From positions 34,399 through 45,071 of the forward strand of contig KL569416.1 in NCBI GenBank assembly GCA_000715685.1: a stretch of DNA of 10,673 nt, in the 5' to 3' direction. Below the pieces are notes generated by a model, which was not told the origin of the DNA, ran no database searches, and was given only the letters and a program-made list of their open reading frames with translations. This document shows positions 1-5,523 of this stretch, in pieces. A program made the position numbers and the translations under genes. Numbering within the stretch: the first letter of the stretch is position 1; each line of letters begins with the position of its first letter. Source of the DNA: Streptomyces lilacinus (GTDB lineage Bacteria > Actinomycetota > Actinomycetes > Streptomycetales > Streptomycetaceae).

Positions 1-1518
1 GGCCATGAGTCGGCGCATGTGGCGGGCGCCGCGCCGCTGGTGGCGATGGCTTGCCGACAGAAAGGTGCTTTCCAGCGCTCCGGTCTGGCCGGGGTGAGCG
101 GTGTGCCACTCGTCGGCGGCAGCGAGCCGGGTCCCGCGGTAAAGATGGCTGTCGTCGCGGCCGGCGGCCGCCCACGTGTTGGCGTCGTCGATGAGCCGCT
201 GGCGTACCAGGAGCCCGACACGGTCGGCGTCGATCCACTCCCGCAGCCGTGGCCAGGCGCGCAGGAGCGCCTCGTGGCTGATCTCGACGTGCTCCCTGTC
301 GGCGGTCAGCAGCCGGGAGCGGGTGAACTCCTCCACCACCGCGGCGCCGCAAGCGTCAGCGGTCAGTTCGTGGCGGTTCGCGCGCCGGCGGGTGTCGTCG
401 GTGCCCTCACCGATGCGGACCAGGCCCAGCAGCACCCCACGGGCGGCTTGGCGTTCCCGCGGGCCGAGCCGGGCATATGCACGCTCGGCCGACGTTGCGA
501 TGGCACCGTGTACCCCACCGGTGCGTTCGTATCCGGCGACGGTGAGCACCCCGTCGGCGCGGTTCTGCCAGGTGGCGCGCAGGGCGTGGGAGAGCAGCGG
601 CAGTGCTCCGGCCTCGCTGTCGCCAGAGCGCAGATCCCTCATGAGGATCTCGACCAGACCGGTTTCCAGCGACAGGCCGGCAGCCGCGGCGGGTTCGCTG
701 ATCGCCTGGCGCAGTTCCTTGGCCGTCATCGGTCCCAAGGGCATGGACCGCACGCGCAGTGCCTCGCGCAGTCCGGCGTGGGTCAGGCAATGACCGTAGA
801 AATCGGCACGCATTCCGATGACCACGGGGAGCCCACCTCCAGCGAGGCGGCAGAGCTCGTCGGCGAAGGCCTCACGTTCGTTCTCGGGGGCGAGGGTGAA
901 CAGCTCCTCGAACTGGTCCACGATCAGCAGAGCGTGGCTGTCGAGCGGTCTCTGCTGGGCGCCGGCACGCAATTGTCCCATCGGATGGGCGGTCGGGGTG
1001 AGGCAGAGGACCGATGGTTCGCCTGGCACCCGCCCCGGCAGAGCGCCCCCTGCCACGGCTGTCGCCAGACCGGCGCTGAGCAGGGACGACTTGCCGACCC
1101 CGGAGGGCCCGAGCACCATCACGGGGTGTTCGTCGACACTGGTGTCTCCCAACAGGCACACCAGGTCCGTCACGGCGCGTTCGCGTCCGAAGAACCAGCG
1201 TGCGTCGTCCGTACGGAACGGTGCCAGGCCGCGGTAGGGGCAAGGCTCGGGCATACGTGCGACGAGTGCGAGCAGTGCGCCGCCGGCCTGGAGTCTCTCG
1301 TCGCAGCGGCGGGCGAATTCCTCGTCCGGACACCGGAGCCCGTTCTCCAGACGGCTGATGTAGCTCTTGTCCGTGTACAGCTTCTGCGCCAGGGCCGCCT
1401 GTGACAGGCCGTTTTCCTGCCGGAGACGGCGCAGCTGCGAACCGAAGGTCACCTCCGCGTGCCCGGGCGTGCCGTCGTCCGGCGCGCCCGGGGCGGGCGG
1501 GTTGCTGGTTTGCGCCAC
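1..1518 (-). CDS. HTH-nSTAND1 signalling ATPase, N-terminal 506 residues (3' end beyond window)
   Basis: The reading frame is open without interruption from a GTG at 1518 to the window edge (506 codons). An XRE-type helix-turn-helix lies at about residues 25-62 (core LSQAALAQKL, then SYISRLENG). The linker PYRGLAPF and FFGRE (about 94-113) lead into an nSTAND1 NTPase module with Walker A GPSGVGKS (137-144), Walker B LLIVDQFEELF (197-207), an RADFY arginine (about 237), GALPLLSHAL (304-313) and HEALLRAWPRLREWI (415-429). In this family the next parts are usually a membrane helix and WD40 or similar sensor repeats; the last residues seen are basic, as before such a helix, but the sensor lies outside the window. 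The start is supported by GGGGGAG eight bases upstream. STAND ATPases act as signal-dependent oligomerising switches; the trigger here cannot be inferred. A start at the in-frame GTG 18 bases upstream is less likely. Confidence 0.9.
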   Translation of the reverse strand, partial: MAQTSNPPAPGAPDDGTPGHAEVTFGSQLRRLRQENGLSQAALAQKLYTDKSYISRLENGLRCPDEEFARRCDERLQAGGALLALVARMPEPCPYRGLAPFRTDDARWFFGRERAVTDLVCLLGDTSVDEHPVMVLGPSGVGKSSLLSAGLATAVAGGALPGRVPGEPSVLCLTPTAHPMGQLRAGAQQRPLDSHALLIVDQFEELFTLAPENEREAFADELCRLAGGGLPVVIGMRADFYGHCLTHAGLREALRVRSMPLGPMTAKELRQAISEPAAAAGLSLETGLVEILMRDLRSGDSEAGALPLLSHALRATWQNRADGVLTVAGYERTGGVHGAIATSAERAYARLGPRERQAARGVLLGLVRIGEGTDDTRRRANRHELTADACGAAVVEEFTRSRLLTADREHVEISHEALLRAWPRLREWIDADRVGLLVRQRLIDDANTWAAAGRDDSHLYRGTRLAAADEWHTAHPGQTGALESTFLSASHRHQRRGARHMRRLMA

Positions 1519-1599
1519 GGCCGTCGCTCCCCCCACGTCATGCTGCCCACGTCCTCTGGCGGCTGTGAGGTTCAACGAGGAAGCGTCAACGCAGGTGAC

Positions 1600-1628
1600 G
1601 GCCCCCTGCTCGCGGTGAGCAGAGGGCC
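1600..1628 (-). terminator. Hairpin terminator after the I36-like gene
   Basis: GGCCCCCTGCTC and GAGCAGAGGGCC form a 12-bp stem with one mismatch around a 5-base loop. It lies about 40 bases past the stop of the secreted-protein gene on the minus strand, and before the start of the nSTAND gene at 1518. No clear T-run follows, as is usual in streptomycetes. It probably separates the two transcription units. Confidence 0.65.
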
Positions 1629-1668
1629 GACCGGATGGCAACGCGGCTGAGCGGCGGTGCCCTATGGG

Positions 1669-2073
1669 CTACACACAGAAGCCGAGTGATGCGGGCCTGA
1701 GCGCGTAGAAGGCGAAGGTGGTGCGTCCCTGGCTGCGGGAGTCGACCTTGGCGTCATCCCCTGCGCGGTTGGGCTGGCTGTAGATGCACCAGGTGGCCTG
1801 GGTCCTGTTCCAGGCCCACACCGCAGGGCCGGTCAGTCCTTGGGCCCGGACGTTGTTGGAGCCGTTGCGGTAGTACGCGTAGTGGCCGCCCGCGTCTCGG
1901 ACGCAGAAGGTGTCGTCGGGGCAGGGCGCAGCAGCCGTGGCGATCCCGGTCGGGACAGGCTGGGCCGGTGTGGAGGCGGAGGCGGAGGCGGTGTGGGCTG
2001 CGACGGGAGCGGCTGTGAGGCAGACAGCTGTGGCGAGCCCGGCGACGAGTCGCTGGATGGTCACGATGGACAT
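1669..2073 (-). CDS. Small secreted four-cysteine protein, peptidase inhibitor I36-like
   Basis: This is a 134-residue protein. A signal peptide is evident: a hydrophobic core at about residues 8-25 followed by an Ala/Ser/Thr/Pro-rich stretch, with cleavage likely near VAAHTASA. The mature part has four cysteines (about C51 and C57 in CPDDTFC, C96 in TWC, C133 at the extreme C terminus), which suits two disulfide bonds, and many aromatic residues (HYAYY, VWAWN, FAFYA). The pattern resembles small Streptomyces proteins annotated as peptidase inhibitor family I36 or beta/gamma-crystallin-like; that assignment comes from pattern memory and is moderate. The ATG at 2073 has AGGAG seven bases upstream. 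It lies 64 bases downstream of the secreted hydrolase gene on the same strand, so the two may be co-transcribed. An open frame continues far upstream of this start but belongs to a shadow of the hydrolase gene. Confidence 0.8.
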   Translation of the reverse strand: MSIVTIQRLVAGLATAVCLTAAPVAAHTASASASTPAQPVPTGIATAAAPCPDDTFCVRDAGGHYAYYRNGSNNVRAQGLTGPAVWAWNRTQATWCIYSQPNRAGDDAKVDSRSQGRTTFAFYALRPASLGFCV

Positions 2074-2137
2074 GAAGGTCTCCTGTGAGGTGGGCGAGAC
2101 GGGTGAGGCGTTCTGTGGTGGCTGCTTGCCGGTGTGC

Positions 2138-2614
2138 TCAGTTGTTGTCGCCGGCCTTCCAGCCCAGGTAGTTGCTGAAGAAGGACAGCGAGGTGAAGTG
2201 GCCGATGGCGCCGCGGACGTTGGTCGCCCAGTAGCCGCCCTCGCCGTCGGCGATGCCCACGTGGCCGTGGCCGCCGGTGGTGTTCCAGAAGACGAAGGCG
2301 CCCCTGGGCGGCTGGGTGTCTCCGCTGTGCCGGGTGCCGTCGCTGCTGTTCCAGTGGTCCAGCGCGTCCGTGTGGTGCGTCGACCGGTCCCACGCCAGCC
2401 GCACGGCGCGCTCGCACAGGTTCTCGTAGGCGGAGCTGCCGCGATGCTGCTCGAACCAGCGCACGGCCTCGTCGGCTGTCCGGACTGCGACGGTTCGGAC
2501 CTGGGCCACCGCGTCACTGGTGGCTGGTGCGGCAGCCTGTGCCAGGGCGGGGGACAGGGCCAGCGCGAGCAGCGCGCCGGAGACCGAAGCGCGCAGACGA
2601 CTCCTGCTGATCAT
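2138..2614 (-). CDS. Secreted NlpC/P60- or CHAP-like cell-wall hydrolase
   Basis: This is a 158-residue secreted protein. The signal peptide has basic SRSRLR, a hydrophobic core (about 12-24) and likely cleavage at AQA-AAP (about 27). The mature domain fits the papain-like NlpC/P60-CHAP fold: AVRWFEQHRG then YENLCERAVRLAW with the candidate nucleophile C67, then PRGAFVFW and GHGHVGIADGEGG with candidate catalytic H118, and a polar residue near N132 in YWATN as a possible third member. The chain ends in YLGW, common in short Streptomyces members. Such enzymes cut peptide bonds in peptidoglycan stem peptides outside the membrane; the exact bond cannot be told. The ATG at 2614 follows AAAGGTGA at good spacing. 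The long, strongly structured leader (see 2629-2736) suggests post-transcriptional or operator control. Confidence 0.85.
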   Translation of the reverse strand: MISRSRLRASVSGALLALALSPALAQAAAPATSDAVAQVRTVAVRTADEAVRWFEQHRGSSAYENLCERAVRLAWDRSTHHTDALDHWNSSDGTRHSGDTQPPRGAFVFWNTTGGHGHVGIADGEGGYWATNVRGAIGHFTSLSFFSNYLGWKAGDNN

Positions 2615-2628
2615 GGTGGTCACCTTTC

Positions 2629-2689
2629 GGCGAGTGGGTTGAGCCCGGCGTGAGCTCGCCGGTGCCAGCACCATCGCCACCCACCCGCC
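2629..2689 (-). promoter_or_regulatory. Nested-hairpin leader directly upstream of hydrolase gene RBS
   Basis: In the transcript direction GGCGGGTGGGT (2689-2679) pairs with ACCCACTCGCC (2639-2629), an 11-bp stem with one G-U pair. Inside it are two hairpins, GGTGC-TG-GCACC (2672-2661) and CCGGCG-AGCTCA-CGCCGG (2662-2645), which share two bases and so are partly exclusive or coaxially stacked. The stem ends about 15 bases before the ATG, next to the ribosome binding site. This could be a riboswitch-like or protein-bound leader. The conserved sequence blocks I remember of the ydaO (c-di-AMP) riboswitch, known before rpf-type hydrolase genes, were not seen. Confidence 0.45.
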
Positions 2690-2703
2690 ACCGGTGAACC
2701 GGT
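2690..2703. repeat. Doubled palindrome ACCGGT-GA-ACCGGT
   Basis: Two copies of the self-complementary hexamer ACCGGT are separated by two bases. They lie between the nested leader stem and the 12-bp inverted repeat, and the second copy overlaps the left arm of that repeat by two bases. This could be a small hairpin in the leader or a binding site in DNA. Confidence 0.4.
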
Positions 2704-2736
2704 TGCGCGTTGCCCCCTGTGCCAGCAACGCGCAAC
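2702..2736 (-). promoter_or_regulatory. Perfect 12-bp inverted repeat upstream of hydrolase gene
   Basis: GTTGCGCGTTGC (2702-2713) and GCAACGCGCAAC (2725-2736) are exact reverse complements around an 11-base spacer. The repeat lies about 90 bases before the start codon at 2614. It can serve as a two-fold-symmetric operator in DNA or as a stable hairpin if transcribed. A 12/12 match is unlikely by chance in one intergenic region, even at this GC content. Confidence 0.55.
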
Positions 2737-2920
2737 AGACTCTGACCAGCGAGAACGCCCAGTGCGCAGCCGGCTCCCCGAAGCCCCGCACGACGGCAGG
2801 TCACCCCTGTACCGAGCGAGAAGCCGCTACTCTGTCGGTCCTCTGCATGGGCAGACAGCGAGCGCCAGGACGGCACGCAGTACCGCGCGCTCGCCCGGCG
2901 GCGGGCGCGCGGGGACCGGC

Positions 2921-3078
2921 CTCTTCAAACGACTCCTGACCGCGCAGATGGCGCTGCCGGAGAGGCCGCGACTGCTCCTCGTAGAGGGATACCGGCCGCC
3001 AGAGCTCCAGGAGCGGCACTTCGAGCAGTAACCGCCGAGTTGTAGGACGCGAATCCGGAGTGGCCCAGCGACCAGGTG
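2921..3078 (+). pseudogene. Fragment of VanX-like (M15D) D-Ala-D-Ala dipeptidase
   Basis: The frame from 2921 reads LFKRLLTAQ, then RLLLVEGYRPPELQERHFEQ, which matches the conserved block around the GYRP arginine of the M15D dipeptidase family (family recognition from memory). It meets TAA at 3029-3031. In the next frame the similarity resumes as VTAEL, TAG (3043-3045), DANPEWPSDQV, as expected after the block in this family. One frameshift plus one in-frame stop means it is broken. The zinc-ligand region (SxHxxGxAxD) and the WWH motif are absent downstream, so the 3' half is also lost, and the N-terminal part is not recognisable upstream. Family members hydrolyse D-Ala-D-Ala, in some cases for glycopeptide resistance or wall turnover; this copy cannot. 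Confidence 0.6.
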
Positions 3079-3270
3079 GCCGGCACCGGCGCCGAGGAGA
3101 TCAGCAAGATCCGTCTCGACCCCGACGAGCACGACCTGTACGCCGTGCGATCGATGAGCAAGTGGGCAGAGACCATGGGCACGAAGGAGTACCAGCGCCT
3201 CGCGGCCGTCCTGCGGGCCCGGGCGACCGGCGTGCCCGCCTACCTCGAACTGTCCCGTGTCCGCCCCTGA
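3076..3270 (+). CDS. Unidentified 64-residue open frame, possibly the 3' remnant of a larger gene
   Basis: The frame has strong actinomycete codon bias (nearly all third positions G or C), so it is or was coding. It encodes a charged, mainly helical segment (EEISKIRLDPDEHDLYAV, SKWAETMG, EYQRLAAVLRARATG, ending LSRVRP). I do not recognise the family. The GTG at 3076 lacks a ribosome binding site at normal distance, and the same frame is open back to the TAG at 3043 through the dipeptidase fragment. It may therefore be the C-terminal end of another gene joined to that fragment by deletion. It ends 16 bases before the NUDIX start at 3287 and overlaps an alternative NUDIX start at 3257, which would fit translational coupling. 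Confidence 0.4.
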   Translation: MAGTGAEEISKIRLDPDEHDLYAVRSMSKWAETMGTKEYQRLAAVLRARATGVPAYLELSRVRP

Positions 3271-3286
3271 AGGGATTCGTGACCTG

Positions 3287-3772
3287 ATGAGTGCGCACCC
3301 GCAGATGTCGCGTGCCGCATGGCTCGCCTCTCGTCCCCGGATCCTGGCGGCCGCCTCGTCCCTGGTGCACGACGCCGACTACAGGATCTTGATGCTGCGC
3401 GCTTCGTGGAAGGACGAGTGGCAGCTGCCGGGCGGTACGCACGACACGGGTGAGGACCTGTGGCAGACCGCCGTGCGAGAGACCTTCGAGGAGACCGGCC
3501 TGGCCATGCCGGCGACGCCACGGCTGCTGACGCTGGACTGGACCACGAACCCGGAGGGCATCGCCGAGGTGCGGGCGCTCTTCCAAGGGCCGCTGATTGG
3601 GGGCGACGTGCCCGTGAGGTTGTCGGACGAGCATGACCAGTGGAGCGTGCTCCCCCTCCAGGAGTGGATACCGTTACTGACGCCGTACCAGGCGCGCGTC
3701 CTGACCACCGCCGTCGACATGCTGCGCAAGGGCGGCTGCACCTACCTCAAGGAGGGTGAACCCATTGGCTGA
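3287..3772 (+). CDS. NUDIX hydrolase
   Basis: This is a 161-residue NUDIX-fold pyrophosphohydrolase. The NUDIX box is complete: GG-THDTG-E-DLWQTAV-RE-T-FEETG-L matches GX5EX7REUXEEXGU, with threonine at the first hydrophobic position. Before it come SRPRILAAASSLVHD and DYRILMLRA strands and WQLPGG, as usual. The family removes a nucleoside-linked or other diphosphate moiety with Mg2+; substrate cannot be predicted from the box. The start is uncertain: ATG at 3287 has a weak GAAGGGA 11 bases or more upstream, and GTG at 3257 in the same frame would add ten residues and overlap the preceding open frame. The P-loop gene starts 30 bases after the stop, so the two probably form an operon and may act on related small molecules. 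Confidence 0.9.
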   Translation: MSAHPQMSRAAWLASRPRILAAASSLVHDADYRILMLRASWKDEWQLPGGTHDTGEDLWQTAVRETFEETGLAMPATPRLLTLDWTTNPEGIAEVRALFQGPLIGGDVPVRLSDEHDQWSVLPLQEWIPLLTPYQARVLTTAVDMLRKGGCTYLKEGEPIG

Positions 3773-3802
3773 GAAGCCGTCGAGCAGTGTGGGGGCCTGA
3801 CG

Positions 3803-4354
3803 GTGGCCCCGACACTGACGGTCGTCAGCGGCCCGCCGGGGGCCGGAAAGACCACGTTGGCCCGCGAGCTGGCCCGCGTGCTGGGCTGCCCGGCCATCCT
3901 TCGCGACGAGGTCAAGCAGGGCATGGTCCTGTCCACCGCCGGCTACCAGAGCAAGACCGACGACCCGCTCAACCGCACAGCCCTTCGCGCGTTCTTCGAG
4001 GTGACGACGACCCTGTTGCGCGCCGGGGTGACGACGGTGATCGAGGCCGCCTACCAGGACCGGCTGTGGCGGCCCCACCTGGAACCGCTCCTCGGCCTCG
4101 CGCAGCTGCGGATCATCCGCTGCACCGTCCCAGCCGGCACGGCTCGTGACCGGATCGTCCAGCGCGCTCACCATGACGAGCACCGTGCCGCCCACGCCGA
4201 CCACGAGCTGCTGGCCGCCATCGACTCCGGCACCTGGTCACCGGACGCATTCGTGCCGATCTCTCTGAACCTGCCCACGTTGGTCGTGGACACCTCGGAC
4301 GGCTACGCCCCGAACATGCAAGACATCGTTTCCTTCGTCCGGAGTCCCGGGTGA
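3803..4354 (+). CDS. P-loop kinase-like AAA_33 family ATPase
   Basis: This is a 183-residue single-domain P-loop protein. Walker A is GPPGAGKTT (10-18), right after the first strand LTVVS; then come LARELARVLGCPAILRDEVK, a helix-rich middle, a second strand TTVIEAAYQD with an acidic residue in Walker-B-like position, an ARDRI-QRAHHDEHR arginine-rich lid region (about residues 114-130), and a C-terminal strand and helix (LVVDTSDGY, DIVSFV). Length and layout fit AAA_33/zeta-toxin-like small-molecule or RNA kinases; the phosphate acceptor is unknown. The GTG start at 3803 has GGGGG seven to eight bases upstream. No antitoxin-like small gene lies directly beside it unless the 64-residue frame at 3076 is one, so a toxin role is not supported. 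It probably shares a transcript with the NUDIX gene. Confidence 0.85.
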   Translation: MAPTLTVVSGPPGAGKTTLARELARVLGCPAILRDEVKQGMVLSTAGYQSKTDDPLNRTALRAFFEVTTTLLRAGVTTVIEAAYQDRLWRPHLEPLLGLAQLRIIRCTVPAGTARDRIVQRAHHDEHRAAHADHELLAAIDSGTWSPDAFVPISLNLPTLVVDTSDGYAPNMQDIVSFVRSPG

Positions 4355-4400
4355 GGTTGAAGCACTGCGCCCGCGATCGGCGCCGACGCTTTGGGAGAAG

Positions 4401-4416
4401 CCCGTCACGTTCTCGG
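4401..4416. repeat. 16-bp dispersed repeat, copy 1
   Basis: CCCGTCACGTTCTCGG occurs here and again at 7798-7813 in the same orientation. With one-base gaps the match extends to about 25 bases (GGAGA-, the core, and ACC). This copy lies 46 bases after the kinase-like gene. Confidence 0.6.
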
Positions 4417-4507
4417 CACCGATCCCGCCAGGTGGCACGCGGTCGACTGCCGGGATCCACCTAATGACCACAGAAGAACCCCCTACCCCATTCCCATAGG
4501 CGCTGCT

Positions 4508-4525
4508 CGGCTCGACGTTGAGCCG
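4508..4525. terminator. Hairpin between convergent genes
   Basis: CGGCTC-GACGTT-GAGCCG is a perfect 6-bp stem with a 6-base loop. It lies between the convergent kinase-like and NUDIX-DUF6624 genes, so it may help terminate the plus-strand operon. Confidence 0.4.
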
Positions 4526-4555
4526 TCACGGGCTTTGCATCGAATGACTGTGCGC

Positions 4556-4578
4556 CCCCCTGTGGTCCTCCCAGGGGG
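4556..4578. terminator. Hairpin terminator just after the DUF6624 stop
   Basis: CCCCCTG and CAGGGGG form a 7-bp GC-rich stem around nine bases. The hairpin begins five bases past the stop of the minus-strand NUDIX-DUF6624 gene and faces the end of the plus-strand operon, so it could work in both directions. Confidence 0.5.
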
Positions 4579-4583
4579 CGGCA

Positions 4584-5261
4584 TCACCTGGTGCTGTTGA
4601 TCCTCTTCGTGGCTTCGGAGAGCAGTTCGAGGTCGTGCTCAGCCCTCCTTTGATCAACCCGGTCGGGGTCGCGGATCGGGAACGGCTCGAAGCTCCCGTC
4701 GAGCGCTTGCCGGTGCTGGGTGCCGAACCACTGCTGGCCGTCGACGCGGTTGGCGATGCGGTCCTCCAGAAACGCCAGATGACGGGGTTCGGCGTCGCCG
4801 GCCGTCACCGCTTCGGCCAGCAGGTTGATCCACGTCTGCTGCAGCTGCGGCTTCTGATCGGCGTGCTGGGCCAGCAGCCAGGCCGCGTCGGCGCCGTCCT
4901 CGCCGCACAGCGCGAAGCCCGGCCAGCCGACCCGGTCGATGACCTGCCGCAGCCACTCCGTGTTGCCCTCGTCGATCCCCGCCCACCGCGCCGCCACCTC
5001 GTCGGTCACCACGCGCGGCAGCTTGCTGCGGAACGCCTGGTCGATGCCGCGCCGGTGCAACAGCTCCCGCCGCAGCGCCTCGTCCCGCACGGGGCGCGGC
5101 CGCTGCGTCGCCACAGTGGCCGGCACGGTCTCGAACAGGGCGCTGCCCAGGAATCGAGTGTCCGCGGGTACGTCCAAGTCCTCCAGCTCCCGCACGCTGA
5201 CCCAACGGAAAGGATGCTCGCGAGGGCCTGTCGGCCCGTAGGGGCGGTCGACCACGGCCAC
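4584..5261 (-). CDS. Truncated NUDIX C-terminal half fused to DUF6624
   Basis: This is a 225-residue frame from GTG 5261. Residues about 1-45 (VVDRPYGPTGPREHPFRWVS, then ELEDLDVPADTRFLG) are the last strands and helix of a NUDIX domain. Residues about 58-220 match DUF6624: LRRELL, GNTEWLRQVID, GWPGFALCGEDGADAAWLLAQHAD, a helical middle, PRHLAFLEDRIA, GQQWFGTQ and PIRDPDRVDQRR. Recognisable NUDIX sequence continues upstream of the GTG, without a start codon, to about 5327 (HLHVDHVHV, DSRHPG), and a TGA closes the frame at 5361-5363. The NUDIX box is found in no frame up to the next gene. The gene has either lost its 5' part or survives by translating DUF6624 from an internal start; no good ribosome binding site precedes 5261. 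DUF6624 has no known reaction to my knowledge. Confidence 0.75.
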   Translation of the reverse strand: MAVVDRPYGPTGPREHPFRWVSVRELEDLDVPADTRFLGSALFETVPATVATQRPRPVRDEALRRELLHRRGIDQAFRSKLPRVVTDEVAARWAGIDEGNTEWLRQVIDRVGWPGFALCGEDGADAAWLLAQHADQKPQLQQTWINLLAEAVTAGDAEPRHLAFLEDRIANRVDGQQWFGTQHRQALDGSFEPFPIRDPDRVDQRRAEHDLELLSEATKRINSTR

Positions 5262-5360
5262 GTGGACGTGGTCGACGTGCAGGTGCTGCCCCGGGTGCCG
5301 GCTGTCCGGGCCCGCGGGGATGCCGTCTGTCGGCGGACCGCGGGGAGCGCAGGGTGGATT
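5262..5360 (-). pseudogene. In-frame upstream remnant of the truncated NUDIX domain
   Basis: The frame of the DUF6624 gene stays open up to the TGA at 5361-5363. From about 5327 it reads DGIPAGPDSRHPGQHLHVDH, which looks like NUDIX sequence between the box and the last strands. It has no ATG, GTG or TTG that would give a whole domain. Upstream, 5361-5503, I see no NUDIX-like sequence in any minus-strand frame, so the deletion junction is probably near 5330-5360. Confidence 0.5.
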
Positions 5361-5503
5361 TCACGCGGGACGGCAGCAACGATCCTGCTCCATTGGTTCG
5401 GAGGGGGGTAACTGCCGTTTCCTTGCCCCGGATCCCCGCAGGCGTCACTTCCTGGGCTGCACGCCCGGTGGGCGGCCCGAGCAGGGGCGGGTGGGGGGGC
5501 CTC

Positions 5504-5520
5504 GCCGCCGCGGTGGCGGC
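5504..5520 (-). terminator. Hairpin terminator after GlxA-type regulator
   Basis: GCCGCC-GCGGT-GGCGGC is a perfect 6-bp GC stem with a 5-base loop, three bases past the stop codon of the minus-strand regulator gene. No T-run follows. Confidence 0.55.
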
Positions 5521-5523
5521 TCG

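Noticed and set aside
19-1404. Long plus-strand open frame of 461 codons
   Set aside because: It is the antisense shadow of the HTH-nSTAND1 gene, whose Walker A, Walker B and HEALLRAWPRLREWI motifs lie on the minus strand.
2074-2517. N-terminal extension of the I36-like protein to 282 residues
   Set aside because: The extension overlaps the hydrolase gene in another frame and is low-complexity Thr/Pro/Ala/Arg; the internal ATG at 2073 has AGGAG and begins a typical signal peptide.
1910-2653. Plus-strand open frame of 247 codons over the secreted-protein genes
   Set aside because: The minus strand carries two genes here with signal peptides, family-like motifs and good ribosome binding sites; the plus frame has no recognisable domain.
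2615-2740. ydaO (c-di-AMP) riboswitch upstream of the hydrolase gene
   Set aside because: The conserved blocks I remember for ydaO could not be found in this leader, so I did not label it as that class.
3803-4354. Zeta-type toxin-antitoxin system
   Set aside because: The P-loop protein fits the superfamily, but no epsilon-like antitoxin gene is adjacent and the neighbour is a NUDIX hydrolase.
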